This document shows, one piece after another, positions 7,991 to 16,878 of a DNA stretch of 64,000 bases. Made by a program: the position numbers and the translations under genes. The DNA is from an uncultured Bacteroidales bacterium (GTDB taxonomy: Bacteria > Bacteroidota > Bacteroidia > Bacteroidales > Bacteroidaceae): the NCBI GenBank assembly GCA_902800925.1, contig CADCGD010000024.1, positions 46,113 to 110,112 of the forward strand, given 5' to 3'. Positions within the stretch are counted from its first letter, which is position 1; each line of letters opens with the position of its first letter. The notes under the pieces are model-generated. The model did no database searches, had not been told where the DNA came from, and saw only the letters and a list, made by a program, of their open reading frames with translations.

Positions 7991-8029
7991 TAAAAAAGTT
8001 GTAGTTAAATTTTAAAGTTGTATTTAGCC

Positions 8030-8140
8030 ATGAAGAACAAGGAGTTTTGGAAGACGGTGATTCACATCATAGTGACGATACTCACCGCACTGGGCACTAC
8101 GCTGACCACCACGTCGTGCATGGGTCATGGACCATTTTAA
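8030..8140 (+). CDS. Smalltalk protein (36 aa)
   Basis: MKNKEFWKTVIHIIVTILTA followed by LGTTLTTTSCMGHGPF. This matches the Bacteroidales smalltalk family: about 35 residues, a short charged head, one hydrophobic helix and a TSCM end that resembles a lipobox. The family is normally found directly downstream of HU genes, often with an N-acetylmuramoyl-L-alanine amidase, in mobile or island-like settings; function unknown. Here it follows the shortened HU gene across a 414-bp repeat array, and no amidase gene is present. Confidence 0.9.
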   Translation: MKNKEFWKTVIHIIVTILTALGTTLTTTSCMGHGPF

Positions 8141-8223
8141 ATGAATTTTGTGAGAATTTATCCCGCAGAACGTGATATATTTTCGATTTTTTCAATTTTT
8201 TAGTGTTAAAATTATAAAAATGC

Positions 8224-8254
8224 TTGGAGAATTGATTTGAATCAAGTATATTTG
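8224..8254 (+). promoter_or_regulatory. Promoter of putative small RNA 1
   Basis: TTGG at 8224-8227, 19 nt, then TATATTTG at 8247-8254. No coding sequence follows before the terminator at 8315-8350. Confidence 0.75.
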
Positions 8255-8259
8255 CACTC

Positions 8260-8350
8260 GTTATCCTGAATACAATCTTTTTACCTTAAAAGGCTAATAC
8301 CTAAATGAGATAGGATGCTCTCCACTGTGAAGTAGGGGGCATTTTCTTTT
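8260..8350 (+). ncRNA. Putative small RNA 1 with terminator
   Basis: About 90 nt lie between a full promoter and an intrinsic terminator. The terminator stem is 8315-8322 with 8335-8342, followed by TTTTCTTT. A short hairpin CCTT-AA-AAGG (8284-8293) is enclosed by ATCCT (8263-8267) and AGGAT (8312-8316). The AGGAT overlaps the terminator stem, so the two folds exclude each other. It points toward the 3' end of mltG. It may be a known Bacteroidales RNA family, but I cannot name it from memory. Confidence 0.6.
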
Positions 8351-8372
8351 ATTGGACTATTTCACTGTTTAT

Positions 8373-9398
8373 TTATTCTATTCCCCGTTCGTTGAGTGCC
8401 TTGGTATAGCGGGCAGCATTCTTCAGGTGCTCCTGATAGGTACGCGCAAAGTTGTGGGTACCCGAGAAATCCTCCTTGGCACACATGTAGAGATAGTCGT
8501 GGCGAACGTAGTTGAGTACGGCATCAATGCCCTTCACGGAGGCTATCTTGATAGGACCAGGGGGCAATCCCTCGTTGCGATAGGTGTTGTAGGGACTCTC
8601 CACGTCGAGCAGCTTGTTGTAGATGCGCTTCAGCTCAAACTGTTTCAGCGCAAACTTAATGGTGGGATCAGCCTGCAGGGGCATGGGCTCGTGCAGACGA
8701 TTCAGGTACATGCCGGCAATCATGGGTTTCTCCGTGTTGTTGGCCGTCTCCTCGTCGATGATGCTGGCCAGGGTGCATACCTCGTTGGGTGTCAGCTGCA
8801 TCTGTGCGGCTTTCTGTTCGCGGTCGCCCTTCCAGAAGCGGTCGTGCTCACGCTGCATGCGCTGCAGGAACTTGTCCATAGAAATGTTCCAATAGATGTC
8901 GTAGCTGTTGGGCACGAACATCGCGGCAATGGTGCAGGTGTCGTAACCATACTTCTGACAGGTCTCCTGGTCGTAGAGGGCCGTAGCGATGGTGGCGCTG
9001 TCAAGCATCAGCTTTCTTCCAAGAAAACCAGCCAGACGGTCCATGGTGCGCACCTCGGGGATGGTCAGCATCATGCTTACCTGTCGGCCGTTCTTCAGGT
9101 GGCGGAACACCACGAAGGCACCCTCTTTGGGTTCAATGGCATAGCGACCCGTACGGATGTGGTCACTATAGTTGCTGTGGCGAATGAGCGTTGCCAGTCC
9201 TGTCATGCCAGCAGTATTGGCAATGGCTCCCACCTTGGTGATGACAGAGTCTCGTGTGTCGTCGTCGTCAATATAGACATATTGCGTCGTGTCGGCCTTG
9301 GAAACGGGGGTGAGCATATAGATGGCTACCAGTACAAGAATCAGTACCATTCCTGCCGCAGCAATATATAAATAGGTGCGTGTATCAAACTTTTTCAT
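8373..9398 (-). CDS. mltG: Endolytic murein transglycosylase MltG
   Basis: 341 residues from ATG 9398 (MKKFDTRTYLYIAAAG). MltG cleaves nascent glycan strands at the inner membrane, setting glycan length. One N-terminal membrane helix (about 9-30) precedes a LysM-like/YceG region. The catalytic segment LASIIDEETANNTEKPMIAG carries the conserved glutamate. Further MltG signatures are AMFVPNSYDIYWN, LQADPTIKFALK, SPYNTYRNEGLPPGPI and the terminal GTHNFARTYQEH. Transcribed divergently from the GH77 gene. An upstream in-frame ATG at 9440 overlaps the promoter and is less likely. Confidence 0.95.
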   Translation of the reverse strand: MKKFDTRTYLYIAAAGMVLILVLVAIYMLTPVSKADTTQYVYIDDDDTRDSVITKVGAIANTAGMTGLATLIRHSNYSDHIRTGRYAIEPKEGAFVVFRHLKNGRQVSMMLTIPEVRTMDRLAGFLGRKLMLDSATIATALYDQETCQKYGYDTCTIAAMFVPNSYDIYWNISMDKFLQRMQREHDRFWKGDREQKAAQMQLTPNEVCTLASIIDEETANNTEKPMIAGMYLNRLHEPMPLQADPTIKFALKQFELKRIYNKLLDVESPYNTYRNEGLPPGPIKIASVKGIDAVLNYVRHDYLYMCAKEDFSGTHNFARTYQEHLKNAARYTKALNERGIE

Positions 9399-9420
9399 AT
9401 TTCTTGGTATTTTTCCGCTA

Positions 9421-9428
9421 CAAAGGTA
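9421..9428 (-). promoter_or_regulatory. -7 box of mltG
   Basis: On the minus strand TACCTTTG, 22 nt before the mltG start at 9398. Confidence 0.6.
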
Positions 9429-9471
9429 CGAATAATTCATAATTTATAATGCATAATTCATAATTATTTCG

Positions 9472-9479
9472 TACTTTTG
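9472..9479 (+). promoter_or_regulatory. -7 box of the GH77 operon
   Basis: TACTTTTG, 18 nt before the GH77 start; divergent from the mltG promoter across an AT-rich 45-bp gap with repeated ATAATTCAT words. Confidence 0.65.
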
Positions 9480-9497
9480 CAGAAAAGTTTGCAAACC

Positions 9498-12086
9498 ATG
9501 AAACTGAAATTCACGATAAACTATAATACAGCATGGGGTGAAAGCATGCATGTAGTCATCAGCTATCATAGTCAGGATGGCACGCAGCGACAGCAGAACC
9601 TCATCATGCTGACCGAAGACGGACAACTGTGGACGCTGGAGACGGCAGCACTGGTCAGTCGTCACCATCCGCTGTCGCACATCAGCTATCGCTATCAGGT
9701 GGAGAATGCCGACGCCGAGGTGTTGCGCCAGGAGTGGGATATGGTGCCCAGGGTCTATTTCTTTGATGCCTCACAGAACTACATCTTTCCAGACCAGTGG
9801 CGCGATCGTCCATTGCCTTACCATCTCTATAGCGATGCCTATCACACTACCCAGCACGCACCGCGTGGCGAGGAGGTGGAGGCTTCCCGTGTGCCCTTGT
9901 TCCGTCGTACGGTGCTCTTTCGCGTCTCTGCGCCCCAGTTGCAGAAGGGTCAGGCTGTTGCCGTCTGTGGCAGTCATCCTGCCATTGGCTCGTGGAACAC
10001 GTCGCGCTACCAACTGATGCACTATGTGGGCAATGGCGAGTGGGTGCTGTCTGTCGATGCCTTGGGTTGGCTGATGCCCATAGAATATAAATATGTGGTG
10101 GTGGACACTGCAACACATGCGCTCGTGGCATGGGAAGAGGGTGATAACCGCGTTATCTCTGAGGAACTTACTGACGGACAGGTGCTGGTGCTCTATGGTG
10201 AACCCTTGCGCCTCTGCGAAGCCTCGTGGCGACTGGCTGGTGTCAGTGTACCTGTCTTTGCCCTGCGCAGTGAGCACAGCTATGGCGTGGGCGACTTTGG
10301 CGATCTCAAGCGCTTTGTAGACTGGGCAGTGGCAACGGGAATGAAAGTTATCCAGCTGTTGCCTGTCAACGACACCACGACGAACCACCACTGGTCTGAT
10401 TCCTGTCCTTATAATATCACCAGTTTCTTTGCCCTCCATCCGCACTATATCGACTTGGAGGCGGCAGGAACCCTGCGCTCGAAGACGAAGATGACGCAGT
10501 TTATGCGTCGCCGTCAGGAACTCAACGCCTTGCACTATAGTGACTATGAGGCCGTAGACCGCGTGAAATCAGAATACCTTCAGGAACTCTTTGACGAGCA
10601 GGGTAAGACGGTGCTGGCAACGAAGGAGTGCAAGGCGTTCTGCGAGGCTAATGCCGACTGGCTCCCTGACTATGCGGAATATCGCCAAGAGGCACTCGAC
10701 TACGTGAGTTTTGTGCAGTACCTGTTGCACCAACAGCTGACGGCTGCTGCCGACTATGCCCGTGAACAGGGCGTGGTGCTGAAGGGCGACCTGCCCATTG
10801 GCGTCCATCGCGACAGCGTGGAGACGCGCAAGCACCCTGAACTCTTCCACCTCGACGCACAGGCTGGTTCACCACCTGACAACTTCTCGCAGCATGGCCA
10901 CAACTGGGGCTTTCCGACTTACGACTGGAACGAAGGCTTGTCGCGTATGCTAAGGCTTCGTCTTAGCCGTCTCTCGCAGTATTTCGATGCCCTGCGCATT
11001 GACCACGTGCTGGGCTATTTCCGCATCTGGGAGATTCCTGTCGAGGCTGTCGATGGTGTGCTGGGCCATTTCTCACCTGCGTTGCCGTTGACCGTTGACG
11101 AGATAGAATACTTCGGACTGACCTTCCGTAAAGAGCTGTTTACCAAGCCGTTCATCAACGACAGAATCATTGATCGCCTCTTTGGCATTCATGCGGCTTA
11201 TGTGCGCGACAACTTCCTCGTGCGCAAGGCCTATAACCTCTACGATCTTGCCGACCAGTGTGCCACCCAGCGGCGCATCGCCACACTCTTTGCCGACCGT
11301 CGCGACGAGAATAGTCTGTGGATACGTGACGGACTGATGCGGCTGGCCAGCAATGTCCTCTTCCTGGAGGATTCGCATCAACAGGAGATGTACCATCCAC
11401 GTATCGGTGCTACGCAGGAACCCGTCTTCGAGGCGCTGAGCGATACGGAGCGCGATGCCTATCTGCGACTCTACAACAACTACTTCTACCAGCGCCACTC
11501 GTTCTTCTGGGGACAGCAGGCCCTGCACCGTCTGCCTGCCATGATGGGCGACTCGCGCATGCTGTTCTGTGCGGAAGACTTAGGAATGTTGCCCGACTGT
11601 GTGGAACCCGTCCTTGACCAGTTGCGCATCCTGACGCTCGAAATACAGCAGTTGCCCAAGCAGCAGGGTTTCGAATATGCCCATCTGGAGGCCAATCCCA
11701 TCCGTTCTGTCTGCACCATTGCTACCCACGACATGACGCCTCTGCGCCTCTGGTGGCAGCAACAGCCGGAGCGTCGTCAGCGCTACTATGTCACGATGCT
11801 GCAGAAGGAGGGTAGGGCGCCAGAGCAGTTGCCTGCCCACCTGGCTGAGGAAATCATCGCCCGCCACCTGTATTGTCCCTCGATGCTCTGCATCCTGCAG
11901 TTGTCGGATTGGCTGGCTATGGACTCAGAGCTGCGTTCGAAGCGTCCTGAAGAGGAGCGCATCAACACCCCCAGCGATGCCTATAACCGTTGGCAGTACC
12001 GCATGCACCTGACCATTGAGGAACTGCTTGAGGCCACGAAGTTCAATAACAAGTTACGCACCATGATTCAGCGCTCGCGCCGTTAG
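9498..12086 (+). CDS. malQ: 4-alpha-glucanotransferase (GH77) with starch-binding domains
   Basis: 862 residues from ATG 9498 (MKLKFTINYNTAWGES). Two N-terminal CBM20-like starch-binding domains: about 1-110, and about 130-240, the second showing VAVCGSHPAIGSWN. The GH77 amylomaltase barrel follows: nucleophile in LRIDHVLGYFRIWE, acid/base glutamate in CAEDLGMLPDCV, third acid in TIATHDMTPLRLW. It is the long DPE2-like form common in Bacteroidota, roughly 300 residues longer than bacterial MalQ. It transfers glucan segments during maltodextrin or glycogen breakdown in the cytoplasm. An M15 peptidase gene follows 7 bp downstream. Confidence 0.93.
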   Translation: MKLKFTINYNTAWGESMHVVISYHSQDGTQRQQNLIMLTEDGQLWTLETAALVSRHHPLSHISYRYQVENADAEVLRQEWDMVPRVYFFDASQNYIFPDQWRDRPLPYHLYSDAYHTTQHAPRGEEVEASRVPLFRRTVLFRVSAPQLQKGQAVAVCGSHPAIGSWNTSRYQLMHYVGNGEWVLSVDALGWLMPIEYKYVVVDTATHALVAWEEGDNRVISEELTDGQVLVLYGEPLRLCEASWRLAGVSVPVFALRSEHSYGVGDFGDLKRFVDWAVATGMKVIQLLPVNDTTTNHHWSDSCPYNITSFFALHPHYIDLEAAGTLRSKTKMTQFMRRRQELNALHYSDYEAVDRVKSEYLQELFDEQGKTVLATKECKAFCEANADWLPDYAEYRQEALDYVSFVQYLLHQQLTAAADYAREQGVVLKGDLPIGVHRDSVETRKHPELFHLDAQAGSPPDNFSQHGHNWGFPTYDWNEGLSRMLRLRLSRLSQYFDALRIDHVLGYFRIWEIPVEAVDGVLGHFSPALPLTVDEIEYFGLTFRKELFTKPFINDRIIDRLFGIHAAYVRDNFLVRKAYNLYDLADQCATQRRIATLFADRRDENSLWIRDGLMRLASNVLFLEDSHQQEMYHPRIGATQEPVFEALSDTERDAYLRLYNNYFYQRHSFFWGQQALHRLPAMMGDSRMLFCAEDLGMLPDCVEPVLDQLRILTLEIQQLPKQQGFEYAHLEANPIRSVCTIATHDMTPLRLWWQQQPERRQRYYVTMLQKEGRAPEQLPAHLAEEIIARHLYCPSMLCILQLSDWLAMDSELRSKRPEEERINTPSDAYNRWQYRMHLTIEELLEATKFNNKLRTMIQRSRR

Positions 12087-12093
12087 ACAAACC

Positions 12094-12651
12094 ATGAAGA
12101 TGAAGAAGTTGCTGGGAATCGTAGGACTGTGGCTGATGGCTGTTTGTGCGTATGGACAGCAGGTGCAGTTGGATACGCTGAAGGTTCAGTATGTGGATTT
12201 TCAGGGAAAGACACAGTGTGGAGAGTTGGTTTGTAATAAGTTGATAGCTAGTGATTTGCAGGAGATATTCGAAGAGCTCTATAAGGCAAAATATCCCATT
12301 GAGCGCATTCGTCCCATCTCGGAATATGGCAACGATGACGAGCGCTCCATGCGTGCCAACAACACGTCGTGCTATTGCTATCGCGTGGTGGAGGGCAGTA
12401 CGAAACTGTCGAAGCATGCACAGGGATTGGCCATCGATATCAATCCGCTGTATAACCCCTGCGTGAAGCGCAAGAAAGACGGCACATTACTCATTCAACC
12501 TGCAACAGGCAAACCCTATGTGGACCGCTCGAAATCGTTTAAGTACAAGATTACCAAGCAAGACCTCTGCTACAAGTTGTTCATCCAGCACGGATTCCGT
12601 TGGGGTGGGGCGTGGCGCTCGCTGAAAGACTACCAGCATTTCGAAAAGTGA
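12094..12651 (+). CDS. M15 family peptidase, exported
   Basis: 185 residues with a signal peptide (MKMKKLLGIVGLWLMAVCAYGQ). The M15 zinc-peptidase signature SKHAQGLAIDINP gives two metal ligands (H and D), and the third histidine is in KDYQHFEK at the C-terminus. Such D-Ala-D-Ala carboxypeptidase/VanY-like enzymes cut peptidoglycan stem peptides in the periplasm. It lies 7 bp after the GH77 gene and probably shares its transcript, although the functions look unrelated. Confidence 0.88.
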   Translation: MKMKKLLGIVGLWLMAVCAYGQQVQLDTLKVQYVDFQGKTQCGELVCNKLIASDLQEIFEELYKAKYPIERIRPISEYGNDDERSMRANNTSCYCYRVVEGSTKLSKHAQGLAIDINPLYNPCVKRKKDGTLLIQPATGKPYVDRSKSFKYKITKQDLCYKLFIQHGFRWGGAWRSLKDYQHFEK

Positions 12652-12691
12652 GTTTTTTCTGAAAAAATATCCGTATATCATTTTTTCTTCG

Positions 12692-12699
12692 TACCTTTG
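12692..12699 (+). promoter_or_regulatory. -7 box of ABC-F gene 1
   Basis: TACCTTTG, 28 nt before the start codon at 12728, after a T-rich stretch. Confidence 0.65.
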
Positions 12700-12727
12700 C
12701 ACGCTCAAAAAAGAATAAGGAAGAGAA

Positions 12728-14674
12728 ATGATATCAGTCGAGTCCTTACGCGTAGAATTTGGCGTGAAGCCTCTGTTTGCAGGTGCCAGCTTCGTGGTGA
12801 ACGACCGTGACCGTATAGCCCTTGTGGGTAAGAACGGTGCAGGAAAGTCGACACTGCTGAAGATACTCTGCGGACAACAGAAGCCTACAGAGGGTGTGGT
12901 GAGCATACCCTCCGACACCACCATCGGCTACCTGCCGCAGGTGATGATATTGCAAGACGACACCACCGTTCGTCAGGAAGCCCAGAAGGCTTTCTCGAAT
13001 GTGACGGAGCTGAAAGCCAAGGTCGATGCGTTGAACCAGCAGCTGGCTGAGCGCACGGACTATGAGAGCGAGAGCTATCTGGCACTGGTTGAGAAGTTTA
13101 CGCTGGAGCATGAGCGCTATATGATGTTGGGTGCCGACAACTGCGAGGCAGAGCTGGAGCGCACGTTAATGGGTCTGGGCTTTGAGCGTTCTGACCTGGA
13201 GCGTCCCACCAGCGAGTTCTCAGGAGGCTGGCGCATGCGTATCGAGTTGGCGAAGATCCTGTTGCAGAAACCCGACGTTTTGTTGCTCGACGAGCCCACT
13301 AACCATCTGGATATTGAGTCTATACAGTGGCTGGAGCAGTGGCTGGCACAGTCGGCAAAGGCTGTGGTGCTGGTCTCTCACGACCGCGCCTTCATCAACA
13401 ATGTCACCAATCGCACGCTGGAGATTTCCTGTGGTCAGATTGTGGACTACAAGGTGAAGTACGACGAGTATGTCGTGTTGCGCAAGGAGCGTCGTGAACA
13501 GCAGTTGCGCGCCTATGAGAATCAGCAGAAGGAGATTCAGGAGATGCGCCAGTTCATTGAGCGCTTCCGCTATCAGGCCACCAAGGCCGTACAGGTGCAG
13601 CAGAAGGTGAAACAGCTGGAGAAGATTGTGCCCATCGAGGTCGATGAGGTCGACAACTCTGCCCTGCGCCTGAAATTCCCTCCCTGTCTGCGTAGTGGTG
13701 ACTATCCCATTATCTGCGAGGATGTCCGCAAGGACTATGGTGCCCATACCGTCTTCTCGAATGTCAACCTGACCATCAAGCGTGGCGAGAAAGTGGCCTT
13801 CGTGGGTAAGAATGGTGAGGGTAAGTCTACGCTCGTGAAATGCATCATGGGTGAGATACCTTTCGACGGACACCTGAAGGTGGGACACAATATCCAGATA
13901 GGCTATTTCGCTCAGAACCAGGCACAGCTGCTGGACGAGGAGCTGACCGTGTTCCAGACGATAGACAATGTGGCTAAGGGCGATGTGCGCCTGAGAATCA
14001 ACGATATACTGGGCGCTTTCATGTTTGGTGGCGAGGCGTCAGACAAGAAAGTCAAGGTGCTCAGCGGTGGTGAGCGTAGCCGTCTGGCTATGATTCGTCT
14101 GCTGTTGGAGCCTGTCAACCTGCTCATTCTTGACGAGCCTACCAACCATCTGGATATGCCTTCGAAGGATGTGCTGAAAGAGGCTATCCGTGCCTTTGAC
14201 GGTACCGCTATCATCGTCAGCCACGATCGTGAGTTCCTGGATGGCTTGGTCAGCAAGGTCTATGAGTTTGGTGGTGGCAAGGTCAGAGAACACCTCGGTG
14301 GTGTGTATGACTGGATTGAGAGTCATCGTAATGGGACTGATGGGGCTAATATGCTTAATGGGTCTAATAAGGCTAATGGGCAACCCATCAAGCCCACTAA
14401 GCCCATCGAACCCACGAAATCCTCCAAGACTGATTACGCCGCCCACAAGGAACAGCAGAAGCTGTTGCGCAAGGCCGAGCGTGCTGTAGAGGAATCAGAG
14501 CGTAAAATCAGCGATATGGAGCGCCGTCTGAAGGAACTTGACGACTTGCTGATGGTGCCTGAGAATGCTGCCGACATGACACTCGTCACAGAATATACCT
14601 CTACTAAGAAAGCTCTTGATGAAGAGGTGGAACGCTGGGAGAAATTGTCGGAAGAGTTAGAAACGCTCTCGTGA
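12728..14674 (+). CDS. ABC-F family ATPase 1
   Basis: 648 residues, two ABC domains and no membrane segments. Walker A motifs are GKNGAGKST and GKNGEGKST; signature motifs SGGWRMRIELAK and SGGERSRLAM; both Walker B motifs run into DEPTNHLD. A linker with RQFIERFRYQATKAVQVQQK lies between them, and a C-terminal coiled coil spans about 570-648. ABC-F proteins act on the ribosome as translation factors or antibiotic-protection factors. The linker before the coiled coil (about residues 534-563) is encoded by a 9-nt iterated repeat and is low in complexity, so probably not conserved. Confidence 0.93.
   Translation: MISVESLRVEFGVKPLFAGASFVVNDRDRIALVGKNGAGKSTLLKILCGQQKPTEGVVSIPSDTTIGYLPQVMILQDDTTVRQEAQKAFSNVTELKAKVDALNQQLAERTDYESESYLALVEKFTLEHERYMMLGADNCEAELERTLMGLGFERSDLERPTSEFSGGWRMRIELAKILLQKPDVLLLDEPTNHLDIESIQWLEQWLAQSAKAVVLVSHDRAFINNVTNRTLEISCGQIVDYKVKYDEYVVLRKERREQQLRAYENQQKEIQEMRQFIERFRYQATKAVQVQQKVKQLEKIVPIEVDEVDNSALRLKFPPCLRSGDYPIICEDVRKDYGAHTVFSNVNLTIKRGEKVAFVGKNGEGKSTLVKCIMGEIPFDGHLKVGHNIQIGYFAQNQAQLLDEELTVFQTIDNVAKGDVRLRINDILGAFMFGGEASDKKVKVLSGGERSRLAMIRLLLEPVNLLILDEPTNHLDMPSKDVLKEAIRAFDGTAIIVSHDREFLDGLVSKVYEFGGGKVREHLGGVYDWIESHRNGTDGANMLNGSNKANGQPIKPTKPIEPTKSSKTDYAAHKEQQKLLRKAERAVEESERKISDMERRLKELDDLLMVPENAADMTLVTEYTSTKKALDEEVERWEKLSEELETLS
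14331..14418. repeat. 9-nt-word inverted repeat inside ABC-F gene 1
   Basis: Left arm words such as GGGACTGAT, GGGGCTAAT and GGGTCTAAT, right arm words such as CCCATCAAG, CCCACTAAG and CCCATCGAA, all with a 9-nt period and in frame. It encodes the Asn/Gly/Pro/Lys-rich linker between the second ABC domain and the coiled coil. Confidence 0.75.
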
Positions 14675-14675
14675 C

Positions 14676-14721
14676 CTCGAAACTTCGAAACCTCGAAATA
14701 TCGAAACATCGAAATATCGAC
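14676..14721 (+). repeat. Iterated TCGAAA words after ABC-F gene 1
   Basis: CTCGAAA, TTCGAAA, CTCGAAA, ATCGAAA, ATCGAAA and ATCGA follow each other with an 8-9-nt period between the ABC-F stop and the M13 peptidase gene. Confidence 0.8.
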
Positions 14722-14736
14722 TAATAATAGAAAACA

Positions 14737-16764
14737 ATGAAAAAAGTATTAACAATGATGGCATTAGCAATGATGACCGCAACGGCTTCGGCACAGTTGA
14801 AGTCTGGCATCCACATGGGTGACCTCGACCAGTCTGTGCGCCCAGCCGACGATTTCTATGAGTATGCCTGTGGTGGATGGATGAAAGCCAATCCACTGCC
14901 TGCCGCTTATTCGCGCTACGGCAGCTTCGACCGCTTGGCCGAGGATAACAACAAGCGCATCAATGGTATTCTGAAAGAACTGCAGGAGAACACCTATCCC
15001 GCAGGGTCGGTAGAGCAGAAACTCAGCGACCTCTACAAGCTCGCGATGGACTCGGCACGCAGAGAGCAGGACGGACTGGCTCCTGCCATGCCCATCATCA
15101 AGCGTCTGGAGACTGCCAAGACCAAGGAACAGCTCTTTGCCATCCAACTGGAGTTGATGCCTTATGGTAACTCGGAGATTTTTGGCGCCTACATCGGTGC
15201 TGACGAGAAGAATGCCACGCAGAACATCCTGAACTTCTTCCAGGGTGGCCTGACGCTGGGTCAGAAGGACTACTATCTGGAGAACGACGAGGCCACCGTG
15301 AAGATTCGCGAGGCCTACAAGAAGCACATCGTCCGCATGTTCCAGCTCTTTGGCTTCAAGAAGGGTGCTGCCGAGAAGAAGATGAAGAACATCCTGAAGG
15401 TGGAGACGGCGCTGGCCAAGGTGTCGAAGTCGCGCACAGAACTGCGTGACCCTATAGCCAACTATAACAAGATGACACTGAAGGAGTTAGTCGCTATGTG
15501 TCCAAACCTGCAGATTGAGCGCCAGATGAATGCCAAGGGCATCAAGAGCCAGTACATGCAGGAGGTTGTCGTTGGTCAGGTAGAGTTTATGAAGGCTGCT
15601 GACAAACTGTTTAGCACGATGTCTGCCGCTGAGTATCGCGACGTGATGGAGTGGGGCCAGATAGACGGAAGTACAGGCTATCTGAACGACGAGGTGCGTG
15701 CTGCCAGCTTCGACTTCTATGGCAAGGTGTTCTCTGGACGTAAGGAGGACCACCCCTTGTGGCGCCGTGCTACCAGTCAGGTGCAGGGTGTGATGGGCGA
15801 GGCCCTGGGTCGTATCTACGTCAAGAAGTACTTCCCTGCCTCGTCTAAGGAGCGCATGAAGACCCTCGTAGAGAACCTGCGCATTGCTCTTGGTGAGCGT
15901 ATTGCTGCCCAGGACTGGATGGACGATTCGACGAAGGTCAACGCCTTGCTGAAGCTCAATACGTTCTATGTGAAGATTGGTTATCCTGACCGTTGGACAG
16001 ACCTTTCTGGCTTAAAGATTGATGCAAAAAAATCTTACTATGAGAACATGAAGGAGTGCAGCCGTTTCTGGAATGCTTGGCGCATTGATCATACGGCAGG
16101 TAAACCTGTTGATAGAGATGACTGGCACATGACTCCGCAGACAGTGAATGCATACTATAACCCTACCACGAACGAAATCTGCTTCCCTGCTGGTATTCTG
16201 CAAGTTCCATTCTTTGATCCAACGGCTGACGATGCCTTCAACTATGGTGCTATCGGTGTCGTCATCGGTCACGAGATGACCCACGGTTTTGACGACCAGG
16301 GACGCCAGTATGACAAGGATGGAAATATGCATGACTGGTGGAAGAATGAGGATGCAAAAAACTTTACAGAACGTACAGACAAGTATGCAGACTTCTTCTC
16401 GAAGATCAAGGTGCTTCCTGACCTCAATGCCAATGGTCGTCTGACGCTGGGTGAGAACCTGGCTGACCACGGTGGTCTGCAGGTGGCCTATACAGCTTTC
16501 CTGAATGCTACCAAGCACAACCCCTTGTCCGTCATCGATGGGCTGACACCTGCTCAGCGTTTCTTCATCGCCTATGCTGGTGTGTGGGCAGGAAACATTA
16601 CAGAAGCTGAGATTCGTAACCGTACCAAGAGTGACCCTCACTCACTGGGTCGTTGGCGTGTTAATGGTGCTCTGCCACACATCGATGCGTGGTACGATGC
16701 TTTCGGCGTGAAAGAAGGCGATAAGATGTATTTGCCCAAGTCTGAACGCCTGCCTCTTTGGTGA
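14737..16764 (+). CDS. pepO: M13 family zinc metallopeptidase (neprilysin/PepO-like)
   Basis: 675 residues with signal peptide MKKVLTMMALAMMTATASAQ. The N-terminal M13 domain begins GDLDQSVRPADDFYEYACGG. The zinc site is VIGHEMTHGFDDQG at about 506-519 with the third ligand in GENLADHGG at about 570. The conserved terminal region contains DPHSLGRWRVNG. Full family length. The enzyme degrades oligopeptides in the periplasm or at the surface. A strong terminator follows, so it ends its transcription unit. Confidence 0.95.
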   Translation: MKKVLTMMALAMMTATASAQLKSGIHMGDLDQSVRPADDFYEYACGGWMKANPLPAAYSRYGSFDRLAEDNNKRINGILKELQENTYPAGSVEQKLSDLYKLAMDSARREQDGLAPAMPIIKRLETAKTKEQLFAIQLELMPYGNSEIFGAYIGADEKNATQNILNFFQGGLTLGQKDYYLENDEATVKIREAYKKHIVRMFQLFGFKKGAAEKKMKNILKVETALAKVSKSRTELRDPIANYNKMTLKELVAMCPNLQIERQMNAKGIKSQYMQEVVVGQVEFMKAADKLFSTMSAAEYRDVMEWGQIDGSTGYLNDEVRAASFDFYGKVFSGRKEDHPLWRRATSQVQGVMGEALGRIYVKKYFPASSKERMKTLVENLRIALGERIAAQDWMDDSTKVNALLKLNTFYVKIGYPDRWTDLSGLKIDAKKSYYENMKECSRFWNAWRIDHTAGKPVDRDDWHMTPQTVNAYYNPTTNEICFPAGILQVPFFDPTADDAFNYGAIGVVIGHEMTHGFDDQGRQYDKDGNMHDWWKNEDAKNFTERTDKYADFFSKIKVLPDLNANGRLTLGENLADHGGLQVAYTAFLNATKHNPLSVIDGLTPAQRFFIAYAGVWAGNITEAEIRNRTKSDPHSLGRWRVNGALPHIDAWYDAFGVKEGDKMYLPKSERLPLW

Positions 16765-16790
16765 TGTTTTAGACAAAAAACAGAAAAATG

Positions 16791-16823
16791 CCGTCGTAAA
16801 TGAAATTTACGGCGGTTTTTTTT
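16791..16823 (+). terminator. Terminator after the M13 peptidase gene
   Basis: CCGTCGTAAA pairs with TTTACGGCGG (one wobble) around a 5-nt loop, then eight T. Confidence 0.9.
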
Positions 16824-16852
16824 GTGCGTTTATATTTTTTTTGCTATCTTTG
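16821..16852 (+). promoter_or_regulatory. Promoter of the kinase/FHA/AAA+ cluster
   Basis: TTTG at 16821-16824, 20 nt, then TATCTTTG at 16845-16852; leader about 20 nt. It is the only clear promoter before the five-gene cluster. Confidence 0.75.
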
Positions 16853-16878
16853 CAACTGACATTTTTAACAACTGCATA

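Noticed and set aside
8352-9371. Long open frame opposite mltG (339 codons)
   Set aside because: It mirrors a clear MltG and has no family features; antisense shadow.
9498-12086. Extra N-terminal domains on the glucanotransferase as an unusual fusion
   Set aside because: Two CBM20-like domains before GH77 are the known DPE2-like form, widespread in this phylum.
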